Origin: Chamaecrista fasciculata
Lineage: Eukaryota; Streptophyta; Magnoliopsida; Fabales; Fabaceae
NCBI GenBank assembly: GCA_003254925.1
Contig: QANZ01033976.1
Span: forward strand, 40,482 to 104,481
Length of the DNA: 64,000 nucleotides
Direction: 5' to 3'
Positions 11,201 to 26,200 of this stretch are shown here, in pieces (the stretch's first letter is position 1; each line of letters begins with the position of its first letter). Under the pieces are notes generated by a model. It was not told the DNA's origin. It searched no databases and saw only the letters and a program-made list of their open reading frames with translations. The position numbers and the translations under genes are program-made.

Positions 11201-14200
11201 TAGTGCTTGTTATTATTAATGTTTTCTTAACAGACAATGCTGGCCATTGCTTATTATGCTCCTTCTAACTTTGTGATTTAATTTGCTTGCTTGCATTGTT
11301 TTATCATTTGCTTATTATGCTCCTTCTAACTTTGTGATTTAATTTGCTTGCTTGCATTGTTTTATCATTTGCTATACCCTGTCACCTTGCAATGACAAAT
11401 TATGATGCATATGATGCATATTTGCTTGCTTGCATTGTTTTATCATTTGCTTATTATGCTCCTTCTAACTTTGTGATTTAATTTGCTTGCTTGCATTGTT
11501 TTATCATTTGCTATACCCTGTCACCTTGCAATGACAAATTATGATGCATATTCTAGCAACATGTCAAGGTGGAGGATGCAAAGCTTAAAAAGGCTCGTGA
11601 AGATTTGCAGAATAGACTTGATATTTTGAGAAAGCAATCTGAGGTTGGTACTAAAACTGTTACATCGCCTCTGTCATTCTTTGAGTTTTACCGCCTTTTC
11701 CACTCTTTGAAAGAGGAATTGATTCATTAGTTTGATGTTTTTTTGTTTGTGATATTTAGATATGTTTGTTTCCCGAACATGTTCTCGATGTTTTTGATGT
11801 TTGAAATTTGGAAATGGGTTACAATGGTAGAATTATAGTAGTGAATGTTTAATGTTGTTCTTGCAGATTTTTATGGAGTCGTTGATTTCTAGGCATCGAA
11901 ATATCCCATGTTCATTTAGTTTTTGGCTAGAATCACCCCATCTTTTCCTAGAAAAGTTATCTTCACTCTGGATAAGAAAATATTTCTGTTAAAAGAAATC
12001 AAGAAATGTGTAGGTTGGGGATAAAAATTCTCCTTAGACATAGTGACTATGATACCAGAAGCACGACAGTCATTAGAAACTTGTTATTGACTCTCTTGGA
12101 AGAGACCATCTGTTAACAATAAACACATGCAATGAAAGAAATTCTGTTTCGAAGCATCGCGACAACTGGATGGATATCTTAAATATCTTTGAGGGTATAT
12201 TTTCGCCATTAAATTTGTTTCAGTGACGAATAGGGTTAACCATTTCAGACATGCAAAGAACAACTCTACTGTACTTATTAGTTCCTTTATGCTAATCTGC
12301 TTTGTATCCATTCTTGATTTATTATGGTTTTGCTTGAGGATATTTTGTCCAACTTAATATACTCTTATTTTTTTAGTGAGATTTCTTCTATCAAAAAGTA
12401 AAAATAAAAATGCTCTCAAAATGTAATGTTGTTCTGTCTTAGAGCTACAATGACAAAGGGCCTGTCATAGATGCTGTTGTTTGGCATGATGGAGAGGTCT
12501 GGAGGGTGGCTCTTGACACTCAAAGTCTTGAGGAAAATCCAGATTGCGGGAAGCTTGCTAATTTTGTGCCATTAACTAATTATAGGTACATATTGTTGCT
12601 GGGCTTGATATGTAGTCTAAATGCTTATTTCAGTTGGTACCTTTTCTAAATTGCCTCTCATTTACTGGGTCGATACTTTTGATTTTGATATACACATTAG
12701 AGATTAGACATTGTCTATCTTAACTCCGTTTTCACTGTACACACTACAAAACACTGGCTTTGTATTTGACCTGATTTATTTGCACTAAAGATTAAAAATA
12801 ATGTGATATTGTATTTCCATTATTCATGGTTTCTCTTACCGGTCATACTTAAAGCAATTATCAAGTGTGGTGGTACAGAGAGTATGCATAAGCACATGTA
12901 TGTACCTGATATTGAAAAAGGTTATAATGGGAAATAATTAGTTCCACAGTTACAAAGGGAACTTTGAGCTCATATTGTTCATGGGTTGAGAAAGGGGATG
13001 CATATGTATACACACAGACGTGTGTGTGTGTTTTGATTCTGCACTATAGACATTTTAAGACCTGTTAGTGATTTTAATAAAACCCAAGGAAACAGAATAT
13101 AGTGAAAATGATTAGGTTTCAGAGGAAAATGAGTACCCTAATAATAAAGCATGAAGCGCTCAAAGGTTCCCCATCTTTATTGATATTTTTCTTATTTCTG
13201 AATCATATAGTCTGTATGCAAATTTTTGTGGATTGGCTATTTAAGCAATCAAATGATTTTACGGTGGACTTTTTGTTCTTGTTAATGCATACTCCTCTTC
13301 AATAAATTATTTTTTTTAAAGTAGTAGTGTTCTTGTTAATGAATTGTCAACTTATTTTCTCAGGACAGAGAGGAAGTATGGTGTCTTCAGCAAATTAGAT
13401 GCTTGTACATTTGTTGTCAATGTTTATAATGATGGGAAAGTCTTAAGTATTGTAACGGACAGTTCTCCTCATGGTACTCATGTATCCGGTATAGCTGCTG
13501 CATTCCACCCAAAGGTAGTGAAATATAATTTTATTTGTATAGTGCAAATTCATAATGAACAATATACCCTTTTAATATATGTTAATGTGGTTAGGAGCCC
13601 TTGTTGAATGGAATTGCACCTGGAGCACAATTGATATCTTGCAAAATTGGGGACTCTCGCTTAGGTTCAATGGAAACGGGAACTGGTTTGACTCGGGCAA
13701 TTATAGCTGTCGTGGAGGTGCTTCAAATATGTTACTCATTGTTTGAATGCATGATTATCCTGGATACTCCCACAATTTTTATCTTGGGTTCTTAGCATTT
13801 TGTATAATTGCTGTTGCAGCATAAATGTGATCTTATCAACATGAGTTATGGTGAACCAACATTACTGCCTGACTATGGACGCTTTGTTGACCTTGTGAAT
13901 GAAGTATATTCTAGACCTTGCTTTACCATCTGGGCTATTCATATATTTTCTTCGCTGATTTTCTCTTCCTAAAAATGCTATGGGTATCTTGATGATTTAT
14001 ATTCAGGTGGTAAACAAGCATCGTGTGATATTTGTGAGCAGTGCAGGTAATAGTGGGCCAGCTTTGAACACTGTTGGTGCACCTGGTGGTACATCTTCAA
14101 GTATTATAGGTGTTGGTGCCTACGTCTCTCCTGCTATGGCAGCCGGTGCACATTGTGTTGTTGAACCTCCATCTGATGGGCTTGAATACACCTGGTATCC

Positions 14201-17200
14201 TTACTTTTCCATGAAAGCTTTCTCATTGGATGACTTTCTTACTAACCACTATCATTGATTTTGTTCTTCCAGATTTACTTCATTATCATTCATAACTGAC
14301 AAAAACAATTTGCAGGTCTAGCCGAGGACCAACAGCCGATGGAGATCTTGGTGTCTGCATAAGTGCTCCTGGTGGTGCTGTCGCCCCAGTTCCTACATGG
14401 ACTCTTCAACGGCGTATGCTCATGAATGGGACGTCAATGGCATCACCATCAGCATGTGGTGGAATTGCATTGCTCATAAGTGCAATGAAGGTTCTGTTGT
14501 AGTTTTTCTGATTTAGTTATTACTACTTTGCAGACGTATCTTTATTCTTCTGATTTTTATACTATGTGCAGGCTGAGGGAATTCCTGTAAGTCCATATAG
14601 TGTGAGGAAGGCCCTTGAGAATACATCTGTTGCCATAGGTGATTCAGCCGAGGAAAAATTATCTACTGGATATGGGCTTATGCAAGTTGACAAGTTAGAT
14701 GTTTTCCCAGTCTTTTACATTCTTAGAAATTTTGGTAAAACATTATAGGATTTCTGGTATTTAATCAATTACTTAATGACAGGGCTTATGAATATATAAA
14801 GAAGTCTCAAGATATGCCACATGTTTGGTATCAAGTAAACATCAAGCAATGTGGAAAAGATAGTAAGTTTACATTCTCTCGTTTTCATCCCACCCTTTGC
14901 AAAAGATAAAGAAGGAAAGAAATAATATTGTGGCCAATTCTTAGTTTGGTTTTCTGTGCTTCTACAATTGGAGGACCAGTTTTTTTTCAATATTTATAGC
15001 TACCTACTCAGGTGTTAATTAGTAGATAGATATATATTGAAGTTTTCTTAACCCTAATTGCTTTGAAACCAATTTATAAGATATTTGGAGATGATTTGTA
15101 AGAAACATTCAAAATTTTCATGTCGTTTATGGAATATTTAAGATAAAAACACTCAAAATTTCCGTTGTCAATTACGTAAATAATTATACTAACTGTTGAG
15201 AAATATAGGATTTATTTGGAACTATTTTATTTCTGATTTTATTTCTTAATTCTGTTATTATCATTTTCAAATAGGACTAGGTTATTAGTTTTCTAGGCAC
15301 CTTTTTATTTTATTGGATTTTTTTATGGCAGAAACATATAGGGAATTGCATCAAAGTAGTCTTTTAACATGTCATCTCAATTTTGAATCAGCATCAATTT
15401 TTAATTATTAGTATACGCAGTTGAACAAATAATTTACTTGTTATAATAAAGTTGAGCTAGTATTGCAACTTCTGTGCAATGCACATGACAACTTATAGCG
15501 ATTAAGAATACATTAGTTGTTAGACCATCATTATTCAAATGTTTTAGAATAACAATGGCCTAACAACTAATGTATATGCCCCTTCAAACATGCTTAACAG
15601 GGTTGTGAATGGGATGTGGTTTCTCCAGTGGCTACATAAGCCCCACATTACCTTTATTGATGCTAATGTGATGTTACTGCCGATTGTTATATAATTAAGG
15701 ATATAAAAAACTATGAAATTAAACTGAAGATATAGATTCCTTTTTTAAAGCATTTACTTCAAGAAAAGAGCATTTATATGACACTGGCTAAAGTATATCA
15801 ATTTATTTGATTTCCAATGACAGATCCTTCATCACGGGGTATCTACCTGAGGGAGCCAAGTTCTTGCCAACAGCCTACTGAGGTGTGGTTATTATTTGTT
15901 AATAAATTTGGTGTGAATCTCTTGGCTTTGAAGAATGTAATTTGTCAAATAGATTTATTCAAAATAATATCAAATATAAAACAGAATAGTGGGAAAAGAG
16001 AAGTACTCACAATGGATGATAATTTACAAATGAGAGGTTGAAGTTATAGTGATTTGCTAGTTAATCTTCCTTTCTAAGTGTGACAATGTTTACACATATG
16101 AGCATATGACCTTTTCATAGAAAAACAGTAAAAGTGGGTCAATTTTACTGTATAACAATTGCTGTATAATGAGGAGAGATATAAGGAATCTTGATAGTTC
16201 ATTTTTGTATTATTTCTGCTCACTATGCTAACAATTGTTGTATATAGCTTGTACTTCTGATATTTTGATGTTATTTTACCTTTCGTTCCCATTAGCTCCT
16301 GGTAGGCAGTCTAACTCATAATTTTTATTTGCTGATATTCTTTATCACATGTTCTGTTTGTTTGTTTTTAAATCTTGATTGCCGATATCCTTTTGTAAGT
16401 TAGCATTCAAAAAATTTGTTAACTCATGTTGGCATCCATTATGACCTTCAGATTCTCAAATTTTTATGAATGCCTTCTCTGTATTTTAATACTTTAAAAA
16501 TTTTATGCATATTGTGAACTTCTATCATATATAACTGAATCTTAATGATGTTGTTGTGCTTTCTGACAAATATTGTCTGGGAAAATACTGTGTTATTGAT
16601 CTCATGTAAGTGAAGGTATTTATACAAGTGAGTAATGAATCTATTCTAGGAAGGAAAACACAAATGAGTAATTACAGGAGAGATTATAGCTAATTACTAA
16701 TCACAATCCCTAATGTTAATCCTAGAATAATTACAGATATTAATCAGATATTGTATCAATCTAACACTTTCAATTGGTAGCTTTCTTTATAACTTGTGGT
16801 TGTACTCTTTTTATAGTGGACAGTGCAAGTTAGTCCAAAATTCCATGAAGATGCCAGCAATTTTGAGGAATTAGTTCCATTTGAGGAGTGCATTGAGTTA
16901 CATTCCACCGGGAATACAGTTGTGAAAGTTCCTGAGTATCTACTTCTCACTCATAATGGGCGCACCTTCAAGTTAGTTGGCCTTCCTTCACTGTGTTTAG
17001 TTTTCATCCTTAGCATATATGGGCTATATTTTATCATTGGTGATACTGTATTTGCTATCTTATGGATTTATTCGATTGTTCCCTTCCCTGTTTGTGTATA
17101 AAAACAAACTGATTATGCTACATCATTGATTAACAAATAGTTGCCTTGGTATTCATTATTTTATTTACAAAAGCTTGTTTTGATGCCTGAATTTCTATGC

Positions 17201-20200
17201 ATAAATACACATACTTATGTGAAGTTCAACTGGTTGTGCCTGCCTGATGTTGTGCTAACATTGCTTGTGTCAAATCATTAAGTTGCTCATTCCTTTGTGG
17301 GGAAGTTTTGACTAATGTATTCAGTTAATATATTGAATTAAGGTTAGTTTGTATATTCAGTTAATATATTGTAGAGTAAGTTACACTAACCTTCTATTAA
17401 GTTTGATTAAATTACATATGATACCCCTCTTAGTTCAAAAGTTATGCATAGCTCCACTCTAATTTATTTTATGTGAGTGCAATTAACTTTCTGCACTTGA
17501 TAAGATTGAGAGTGAAGGTACTTTATGGGAAGGTCAGTTTGCTTGTAGTTGGTTAATCCTAAAGAATGAGTTGGATGGAGTTCATAATAAGGACTAAGGA
17601 GGCTACTACCTGGAGTCAAAAGAGTATGATTGAGTGGGTTAGGGAAGAAGATACGAATTGTAATTATTTTCCATGAGGTGGCAAATGGAAGGACAAGAAG
17701 TTTAATTAAGGAATTATAGGTTGATACAGGGGAGTTTTGGAGGATGTTAATTGAACTCTAGAGAAGTGAGTAGATGCTATAAAGAGCTCTATACTGGGGA
17801 AGTCTATGAAAGGTCCTCTCTCGAAAGGTTTAGATTGGTCTCCCTTGGATGGTGCTAAGAGTTGTTTGACTAGAAAAGCTATATGAGGAGCATGAAATTA
17901 GGCGAAGGCTCATGGTCGCAATGGTTTCAGTTGGCCTTTAATTTTGGAACTTTATTTATTTATTTTTCCCAAAACTTCAATGATAGACTTACTGATGATG
18001 CGGCTTGCTATTGGGAATTCTTGTTCCTCGTTGTGCTTCTTTGCCTTTTAGAGGAATTTGGAATTTATGATCCTTGAGCTGTTGTTATTGCTCTTCTTTC
18101 TTTAAATTCTTGATTCGGAGTCAAAATACCAATTCTACTCCTTTGTCTAAGTCTTCCGTAATTTCGGGGTATCTTCTGAGGTAAAGGCTTTTGTTTGGAC
18201 GATGGTACTCAATATAAGTATGTATGTGTGAAAAGATAAGAAAGAAAGAAAGAGTATGGTACTCAATAGTATTAACAGAAATGATTTGCTTCAAACTCAT
18301 TGACCTAACAAAGCTTTATCACCTGATGTGTGTAAAAAATTTAGAGACCAATTGCTATCTTTTCTTGCTCTATTAGGAAATGAGATGTCTATGAGTATTT
18401 TAAATGGTTTGGTCAGCTTTCTTGATGAGATTTGGGTTTGTACAATCAATCTAAGGTGCTATCTAACTATTAAGTTTGCAGGCTTTGGGAGGGATAAGGG
18501 GAAAAATGATCTTTGGTAATATGTGGTCTTTGCTGGTTTCTTTAGAGATGTTTTCCTTATGGATCACTAGAGGGATTGGGAGGTTTTGTTGAGTTAGTTT
18601 TATTTATTTATTTATTTAAAATTTCTGTTTTTCATCATGAAGGATCTCTTGCCTTCTGTTTCTGTAACTACCTTGTGATTTTTCTTTTTACATTTATATA
18701 TATTTCATCTATAACAAAGTGCAATGTTGCATCTTCCTATGGGTTTTTGAATATGTCTTCCAATATGGCACTGTCTTCATCTTCCTTAAACTCTGTACTT
18801 ATCCTAATCAACTTGTTCTTTTTCTTTTTGTTAAATTGTGTTTCTGTTCAGTGATTTAAATTAATCATTTTTGTTTCTTGGGTGATTTACGAGATGCTTT
18901 CTTCCAACTTTCAGCATAGTTGTAGATCCTACCAGTCTGAGTGATGGTCTACACTTTTATGAGGTCTATGGCATTGACTGCAAAGCACCATGGCGTGGTC
19001 CTCTTTTCAGAATTCCAGTTACCATAACCAAGCCCAAAGCCGTAACAAAACAGCCTCCCCAAGTTTTATTTTCAAATATGTTATTCAAACCAGGTGTGCT
19101 ATTAAAATAACCTCTGTTTATTTTTGCTGGTGCCTATTAAGGTTTGGATCTGTGATCTGCACTGAATATATCCTGAGCATACAATTTCAGCTAGTGCCAT
19201 GGGCCTTTTCTTTTCCAGGATGCAGGCTTTGTTCTTGAAATTTTACTGTATTGCATTTACTTTCTTGGTTCTAGTTTCTTGTTGTTACTTGTTAAATTAA
19301 AGCTTTCAATTATTTTGTCTTAAATTATTGGCTCATTAGGCCACATAGAAAGAAGATTTATAGAAGTTCCACACGGCGCATCTTGGGTTGAAGCAACTAT
19401 GAAAACATCAGGTTTTGATACAGCTCGAAGATTTTTTTTGGATGCTGTTCAGGTATAATATGCAGCTTGAAACTTTAGTCAGATAATGCAGACAGTCATT
19501 AACATGCTTGATGTGTCCAGATATGCCCATTGCAAAGACCTCTGAAATGGGAGAATGTGGTAACATTTTCTTCTCCTGCCACCAAAAGCTTTGCCTTTAA
19601 GGTAGTAGGTGGTCAGACATTGGAACTAGTCTTAGCTCAGTTTTGGTCTAGTGGCATAGGAAGTCACGAGACTGCCAATGTAGATTTTGAGGTAAGAGAA
19701 TTCATATTTGTATGACAGATTTATGTCTTCTTCCAGTTTTTTGACATTTTATATTATGAAATAAACTGGATCTAGTAGTGTGTTTTTTTTTCCTTTTAAT
19801 TGATAGATTGTAATCATTGTTCCTCCCTCTTTTTAATGGGTGAAATTGTGGCGGACCTTTGTTCCTTTATCACTTTAGCTTTCTTATTTGGTGGTGGTAT
19901 TAGCCTATTGCATATTTTTACAATTACAGTGGAAGGGATTTTTCAGCTTCCCAATAGACTGTTAATAAAAAAATTTATATCCTACTAACTAAATGATGTT
20001 AAATTCTGTGTAAAGGATGGAAGAACTTTGAGGCATGTGTAGTTTATGCAGTTATTTGAAGTGTATGGCTAGAATGGAATGCCTGTATTTTTATGGGTGT
20101 TTAATTATCTATAGGTGACCTACAAACAAGGATTCTATTTGTAGCTTTAGCCACACTTTATGATGGGGGGAAGATTGTATTTGTCTTTCATTGCTTAAGA

Positions 20201-23200
20201 CCTGTCTTTGTAACTTACATGAATCTAAATTTTTCACACACGCCCTATGGTAGATAAATTGATTAAAAAAAATTAATATAGGACATTATGTGTTTTATCT
20301 TTCTTTGTTCAATATACATCTTTTGGAGTTGTGTTAAATTTCAGGTTGTGTTTCATGGTATTAAAGTCTCTCAAGAGGAAATATTGCTTGATGGGAGTGA
20401 AGCACCAGTTAGAATTGAAGCTGAGGCACTACTGGCTTCCGAGAATCTTGCACCTATAGCAATTCTAAACAAGGTGAAGCTTGTTGTGTTATCATTTATC
20501 TGGTTCATATAAATTCTATTATAAAGATTTTTTTTCATTTTTATGCTTTTCCATTATGATGAGTACAATGCCTAACCTTATAGAAACATGCACCTGTGGC
20601 AATTCTTAACAAAGTGAAGCTTGTTGTGTTATCGTTAATCTGGTTCATATCTATTATAAATATTTTTTTCCCCTATACCTTTTTATGCTTTTCCATTATG
20701 ATGAGTACAATGCCTAACCTTATAGAAACTTGCACCTGAGGCAATTCTAGACAAGGTGAAGCTTGTTGCGTTATCATTTATTTGGTTCATATCTATTATA
20801 AATAATTTTTCCCCCTATATCCTTTTAGGCTTTTCCATAATGATGAGTACAGTGCCTAACCTTATACAATTGTAAAAGTGCAGATAAGAGTTCCATATCG
20901 ACCAATAGATGCAAAAGTCAGTGCACTTTCAACAGATCGTGACAAACTTCCTTCTGGAAAGCAGACACTGGCATTGACGTTAACGTTAGTCATCGTAGAT
21001 TCCATTATTCACTTCATTAATTTTTTTGTGTTGTTTTAGAATGCTTATTTTCAGTACTTTAATTTTGTAGCTACAAGGTCAAATTGGAAGATGGAGCTGA
21101 AGTAAAACCTCAAATAGCCTTACTCAATAATCGGATATATGACACTAAATTTGAGTCTCAATTTTATATGATTTCTGACTCAAACAAGGTGTGTTAATAT
21201 CTCTTTTTCTTTTCAAAAGATTTTTGGTTCATATATAAGAAGTCTGCTTTTACTTTACCAACTAACTTTTGACACCAGACAGGTTTGTATGTTGAAATTC
21301 TAAAGTTTCTTAGAACCTCTCTGTCAGACATTTGGGTATTAAATATATGAAGCTTTAATATCCTCTATTTTCCACTGTCATTGCAAATATTGGGAGCCTA
21401 AAATTTCAAATATTTTATACTGGAATATCATTTTTCTACAATTATTTAGATTTGAATTGTCATGTATCAAATGCCTTCATTTTGAGAACCCTTGTAGTCA
21501 TATCATATATGTGTGTGTTTGTGTATGATGTACTTGGTTCTTGTGTCTCCTTTTATTAACAGTAGAAAACATGCAGTGCCGGTTCACTTACTTCATTTTG
21601 CATTTTCTTTTTGTTTGTAGCGTATATATTCAAGTGGTGATGCCTACCCAAGTTCTACAAAACTTCCCAAAGGAGAATATAATTTACAGTTATATTTGAG
21701 GTACATTACTCTTTTAAGTTCTAGACTTGGTTCTTCTCCTACCCGTATCGAATAGAACATGCTGAGCCAAATCTTCTTCATGTAAAACAAAGTTGCATTC
21801 AGTCTGGCCTCTACTCATTATAATCATTGTTTCAGGCATGACAACGTCCAGATTTTGGAAAAAATGAAGCAGTTGGTGCTATTCATTGAGAGAAAATTGG
21901 AAGATAAGGTAGCTTTCAAACATTCTGAACTGGCAATATATCTTACTGTAGATTAATTGGAGTCCTTGATGACAAAGAATTGAGGTAGTGTTCATGCTAT
22001 ACGTGTAACGTCCAACCCTTTTGTTTTATGATACAACAAAAGAACATAGGAGCTCACTGTCTCAATGTTCATGAGAAGAATCAGCGAGGATATGTCACTA
22101 CCTCCTTGCTTTTTTGATTCAGTCTCTGATGGATATCTCCTTGACAAATAGTTGCATCAATGCTTCTCAGGTTTATTTTGTTGGCAAGCATCCACCAGTT
22201 GTTCTTTTTTCCTTGACTTGGAACTGGGGCAACCCATCTCTCTCTCTCTCTCTCTCTAAAGTGCCTAACCCAACTTTTGATTACTACTTAAAATATCCCC
22301 ACTTTATCCTCCAATGTGTATATACACTTTATATGTATAGGAAGAGCTGAAGCAGTCATAAATTTTCATGGTTTGTGGAAATGATTAAAAATACAAAAAA
22401 TAAATTCTGAGTTTCTTTATGCTTTGATATTTTGAAAAAAAAATATCATTAATAAATTGTAAATTACTAGTCTTGTGCTTCTGCTGTTTTATATAGTGCA
22501 CCTACAGAGCGTCAAATATTATATCTGGCTGAAAAATTGGATTGGGGAAATCACTTTTATACTTTGATCTTTGTCTGGTTTACTATGTTTATTGACTGTT
22601 ATTATTTAATCTCAAAGATCTGTTTAGAAGTTTCACTTGTATTGTTTTCTATTTATTTATTTATAAAGTTCTGTTTATTCTACAACTAAGGTTTATTTAT
22701 ATACTTCTACTTCTTTCCAGGATGCTATTCAATTATGCTTTTTCTCTCAACCAGATGGTCCATTGATTGGAAATGGCACCTTTAAATCCTCAACATTAAT
22801 TCCTGGGTATGTGTTTGGGTCAATTGTGTCCAAGGTTTGTATGCCGTCTTCTGTTTGGTGCTGACTTTTGTTCACTGGCAGTATAAAGGAGGCGATTTAT
22901 TTGGGTCCACCATCTAAAGATAAGCTTCCCAAGGTACATTTTCCTTACTTTTCCTTTCACATATTGCTACTGATAGTACTGAATAACATCTGTTATATTT
23001 TTTAACAGAATTCTCCACAAGGATCTGTATTAGTAGGAGCAATATCATATGGGAAACTGTCACTTGGGGAGAATAAAAACCCAAAAAAGCACCCTGTATC
23101 ATATCGAGTTTCTTATATAGTTCCCCCGAAGGTTCTGTTCTGCCTTATACAGTTAACTTCCTTAAGATCTTGTCTTATGCATTATAATTTCACATGCATG

Positions 23201-26200
23201 TTCAAGTGGGAAGGAGCACCAAGCTGCAATGAAGTTGCATTGAAGTATTTGAAGTATCAACTATCTTATGATTTATGCTCTAAAACATTTCCTAATTACC
23301 TTAGTTTCTATTGAAAGGTTGATGAGGACAAGGGAAAAGGTTCTCCCTCAGCTGGCAAGAAGACAGTTTCTGAACGTCTAGAAGAAGAGGTATGTGACTT
23401 GTACTTCTGCAAAAGAGCTTCATTTTGTTTAGTTTTACCTTTTCCATATCTTATTTTATTATACTTATGGCTGAATATTTAATTTCTTGCATCTACTTGT
23501 GTATTGTTCCCCATGTTTGCCTATTGTGTTGCAAGCCTTATTGTTATACATACTTAAAAAAGATATCATTAAAATGGTTAGGACTAACAGTAAAATTTCA
23601 ACAAGGACTAGTATTTAATTTTTGGAGATGAAATTTGCTAGTAGACGTTATACTGTTTTATATTTGCATCACTCATTAATGAATGTGCTCTTCTGGCTGA
23701 AACTCAGTAAGATAATTCTCACATTACACATTATCTTCCATATAAAATTACAAATTAACCAAGTAGATATTTTCTGAAAAGAAAAGCTAATTAGATAATA
23801 ACAACTTGGTCAAATGTTCAATATACAACAACAATCAAAGCCTTTTCCCACTAGGTAAGGTCAGCTATATGGATCAACTGATGTCAATGTGTTCTATCTT
23901 TGCACATGTCCATTGTTAGGTTATTAATGGATAAAATCGTTCCAGATAGTTTCTCCAATAGTTTTCTTTGGTCTTCCCCTTTCCCAGATTATTGGACTAT
24001 CACCCTTTTGATCAACTCTGTATTGGAGCCTCCATAGGCCTTCTTTGTAGATTCCTAAACCGCTTAAGGTGTGTTTTGACCAAATTCTCTGTTAGGTTCT
24101 ATCCCATCTTTCACTCTGATGCTCTCATTCCTGATCTCATCCTTTTCTAGTATGACCACTCATCCATTGTAGCATTCTCATCTCTGTCACGTTAAATTTT
24201 TACTCATGCTGTCCTTTTATTGCCTAACATTCAATACCATACAATAAGGCGGGTCTTATAGCCATGCAGTAAAATTTTCCTTTTAGTTTAATTGGCACTT
24301 CACAAATAACCACCAAGGCTTTTCTCCATTTCATTCACTCTGGTTGGATCGTAAGATTTACGTCTTCCTCTATTTCCCCTTTATTTTATATTATTAGTTC
24401 CCAAATACTTAAAATTTTGCACATGTCTACAATCAAATGTTCAATATAAAAAAGGAAAAATCTTGGCTTGATATGTGTTTGTGTAAAAGTATCTACAAAT
24501 ATTATTATTCTTATTATTAGGTTAAATTAAAACATTTGGTCCCTATAATTTCACTCAAGTTGTAATTTAGTCCCCGTAATTTAATTACATATGATTTAAT
24601 CCTCATAATTTCTAATTATTAATAATTTCATCCCTACCATTATAACACCGTTGGGTTGTGGTAATATCAGAATTTACACCTATTTGTATCTATTTAGTGA
24701 TCAGTCTGCCAGTGTCTTTTGATCCAATTTAATGATGATGTGGCAGTAAATTTTTAAAAAATATATATTATAGCTAAATCATAAAAAAGACCAATATAAA
24801 CAAAGAAAAATAACAAAAATAAAACCTAATTAATCAGACTAAAAAAGGAAAAGGTGTGACTCTTCTGCTTTGTTAACGTCTTCTCTCCTTCATTAACAAA
24901 ACCTGTGTAGCCAACGACTTTGAATCCTTTGAATCAATAGAAACTCTCCAATACCTAGTGATTGTGTGCCACACATACACATACTTCAACATGGAAGAAG
25001 CATTTTTTTTTCCTTTTTACATTGAGTTGAAGGAACATTAGAAAGCTCAAGTTTCTAACTCTGACCTTTCCTAAAAATGGAGTTCAGCCGTTGAAATGTG
25101 ATATTACTCCATATGACAATATCCCAGTATTTGTGAATGCCTCTTCATCTTCTTCCAGTAATAAGGGTTCTACCACTTCTTCTACTTCTTTTAGAAGTAA
25201 AAGTATTCCATTTCCCTGTCAATATAGCAGTGAAACAAAGGATTAGCAACAGAAGAAAGGAAACAAAATCAATTATGTTATCCTATAAAAGGAAACAATG
25301 TAAATAGAACAATTTGAAATTCTTGATCAGTTTCAAAGAAACAAACAGTGAGTCCAAGATAGTAGTAAAGACTAAAGACCCACTAGAGAATCAAAACAAG
25401 AGGCCATGTTTTGTTCTCCTTTAGTACCCTTTGAAATTCTTGGACATCGGAAATGGGTGGCAGTCGGTGGGTGATGATCCCCACGATGAGAACAAGAATT
25501 TCTTTATGAAGCTGACAATGGTCAAAGAGAACCTGAAATTCCAGAACAAGGAAGACCCTGAAACAGGAATCAAGAACATCATGAGCATAGCGAAAGAGGA
25601 AACGTTCACAAAGCAAAAGAGACACTCCTTGTCTTTTCTTTTCTAAATATTTTTAGTTTTTATTTTGTTATATTTATGTGAGAATTTTTATGACTCAACT
25701 ATTATGTACATTTTTTAATAATCATTTACTGTCACATCATTACTTTGACGATGTTATGACAGTAAGGATAAAATTATAAATAATTTGTATTTATAAGGAC
25801 TAAATCATGCATATAGGGACTATATTACAATTTTAGTAAAACTACAAGGATCAAGTGTTTATTTAACCTTATCATTATTATTTATCTTTGCTCTTAAGAT
25901 ACTTAACTTTGGCCTTCACTTGTCTATTAGGTAAGGGATGCAAAAATAAGAGTGCTCGGAGGCCTAAAACAAGAAACTGATGAAGATTGCTTGGAGTGGA
26001 AGAAGCTATCCACCTCGCTCAAAGTCAGTTGATTAAACTTGCTTTTCTTCAATTTATGTATTTAGTCTTTTTTTTTCCGGCCAGAATATGTATTTAGTCT
26101 TATATTTGCATGTTTTCTTCTTTTTGCAAGATTAATTGATATTCTTGAGACCAAAAAAAAAATAAGTTACCAAAATTGTAGTCTGCTGTTTTCTGGTTAT

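Noticed and set aside
25383..25646. Opposing open frames within the intron 28 element
   Set aside because: Neither shows a recognisable domain; kept only as a possible captured segment, not called as a gene.
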